Assembly: GCA_021772365.1 (NCBI GenBank)
Contig: JAJFMC010000395.1
Span: 1 to 6,883 of the forward strand
Source of the DNA: Chlamydiota bacterium
Lineage (GTDB): Bacteria > Chlamydiota > Chlamydiia > Chlamydiales > Criblamydiaceae
DNA: 6,883 bases
Direction: 5' to 3'
Made by a program: the position numbers and the translations under genes. The notes beneath the pieces were generated by a model. The model had not been told where the DNA came from, did no database searches, and saw nothing but the letters and a program-made list of their open reading frames with translations. Shown piece by piece: positions 6,631-6,883 of this stretch. Every line of letters begins with the position of its first letter. Position 1 is the first letter of the stretch.

Positions 6631-6795
6631 TCACGAAACGGGGGGGGCACAACAGGGCAATCGCATTATAAATAATGGTTCATCACAAAAACGCGTACCC
6701 GGAATATCTAAATATTTCCCTCTTCTCCGCGCCCTCGCGTCACCTGCGACTCCGCGTTGAATAACAACCTGAATATGTTCTTCACGGTAGCTCAT
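6631..6795 (-). pseudogene. Small open frame of 54 codons crossing one repeat arm, possible gene remnant
   Basis: The frame starts MSYREEHIQVVIQRG, passes through the left arm of the inverted repeat as an Arg/Ala-rich stretch, continues KYLDIPGTRF and ends CCAPPVS, where the G8 run supplies the prolines. There is no Shine-Dalgarno before its ATG, and base use changes inside it. An Arg-rich start followed by YLDIP reminds me of N-termini of GxxExxY-family proteins, which often sit next to repeats of this kind, but none of that family's core motif is present. It is more likely repeat-derived noise or a decayed fragment than a working gene. Confidence 0.2.
6640..6647. repeat. G8 homopolymer run
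   Basis: Eight consecutive Gs lie in an otherwise A+T-rich intergenic stretch, about 150 bases upstream of the operon's -35. Runs of this length are prone to slippage during replication. It is not in a convincing gene or between promoter elements, so no phase-variation role can be claimed. Confidence 0.6.
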
Positions 6796-6849
6796 CGAGG
6801 TCTATTTTAACGCGGAGTCGCAGGAGACGCAGGGGCGCGGAGAAGAGGG
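6718..6849. repeat. Long G+C-rich inverted repeat, 41-base arms around a 50-base centre
   Basis: The left arm (6718-6758) and right arm (6809-6849) are reverse complements at 38 of 41 positions. The mismatches cluster in the middle. The right arm reads as four related units of 8-9 bases: ACGCGGAGT, CGCAGGAG, ACGCAGGGG and CGCGGAGAA. Such CGCRGRG-type units occur as dispersed intergenic repeats in many unrelated bacterial genomes (from memory). The arms are much richer in G+C than their surroundings. The transcript would fold into a very stable stem. It may be a non-autonomous mobile or REP-like element. No transposase is in the window. Confidence 0.8.
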
Positions 6850-6883
6850 GGATAGGCTCCTTATCTAAGATATTGATTATCTG

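Larger units (their letters stand above)
6419..6883. other. 465-base region without a convincing gene
   Basis: It holds, from left to right: the HAD gene leader and promoter, a short dyad, about 75 bases with nothing I recognise, a perfect 13-bp hairpin, a G8 run and a long G+C-rich inverted repeat. At the right edge a minus-strand frame is open from 6883 to a TGA at 6782 (33 codons). Most of it lies in the repeat arm, so it could be a gene tail or only repeat sequence. No tRNA or rRNA is visible. Confidence 0.6.

Noticed and set aside
6675..6764. Plus-strand frame of 29 residues ending in the left repeat arm
   Set aside because: It is short and has no Shine-Dalgarno. Its end is just the translation of the repeat (LFSAP...LRLRV), also seen in the inward reading of the other arm.
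6718..6849. CRISPR array or tandem repeat
   Set aside because: There is only one inverted pair with a single centre. There are no regularly spaced direct repeats.
6718..6849. Rho-independent terminator
   Set aside because: The 50-base centre is too long for a normal terminator loop, and no T run follows on either strand.

Overview
The window is a bacterial chromosomal segment that is A+T-rich by eye. Everything that looks like a real gene lies on the minus strand, so transcription runs from the right edge to the left. I suspect a Chlamydiota-like or other host-associated Gram-negative bacterium. The reasons are a short lipoprotein signal, a membrane-anchored degenerate kinase carrying TPRs, and compact overlapping genes. 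No marker gene proves this, so treat the taxonomy as a guess.

Reading along the minus strand: bases 6883-6419 hold no convincing gene. They contain a G+C-rich, near-perfect inverted repeat (41-base arms), a run of eight Gs, a separate perfect 13-bp hairpin and, close to the first gene, a plausible sigma70-type promoter. Six genes then follow with overlaps of 1 to 23 bases: a Cof-type HAD phosphatase (GTG start, 6418-5564), a Nudix hydrolase (5567-5130), a dihydroneopterin aldolase/epimerase of the FolB/FolX family (5152-4766), a short-chain dehydrogenase (4769-4056), a 493-residue protein of unknown family (4056-2575) and a membrane-anchored pseudokinase with two TPRs (2578-1166). After a 15-base gap comes a lipoprotein with a His...Cys arrangement like that of permuted NlpC/P60 enzymes (1150-272). 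After 109 non-coding bases, the first 54 codons of a further membrane protein (162-1) run off the left edge.

The first four genes match consecutive chemical steps on a reduced pterin. A Nudix enzyme can remove pyrophosphate from dihydroneopterin triphosphate, a phosphatase can remove the last phosphate, FolB/FolX acts on the dihydropterin side chain, and a FolM/PTR1-like SDR can reduce the ring. This suggests a small pterin operon for folate or a tetrahydromonapterin-like cofactor. Only the FolB assignment is strong; the pterin roles of the other three are inferred from context. The three downstream genes look envelope-associated or unknown, and may share the transcript without sharing the pathway.
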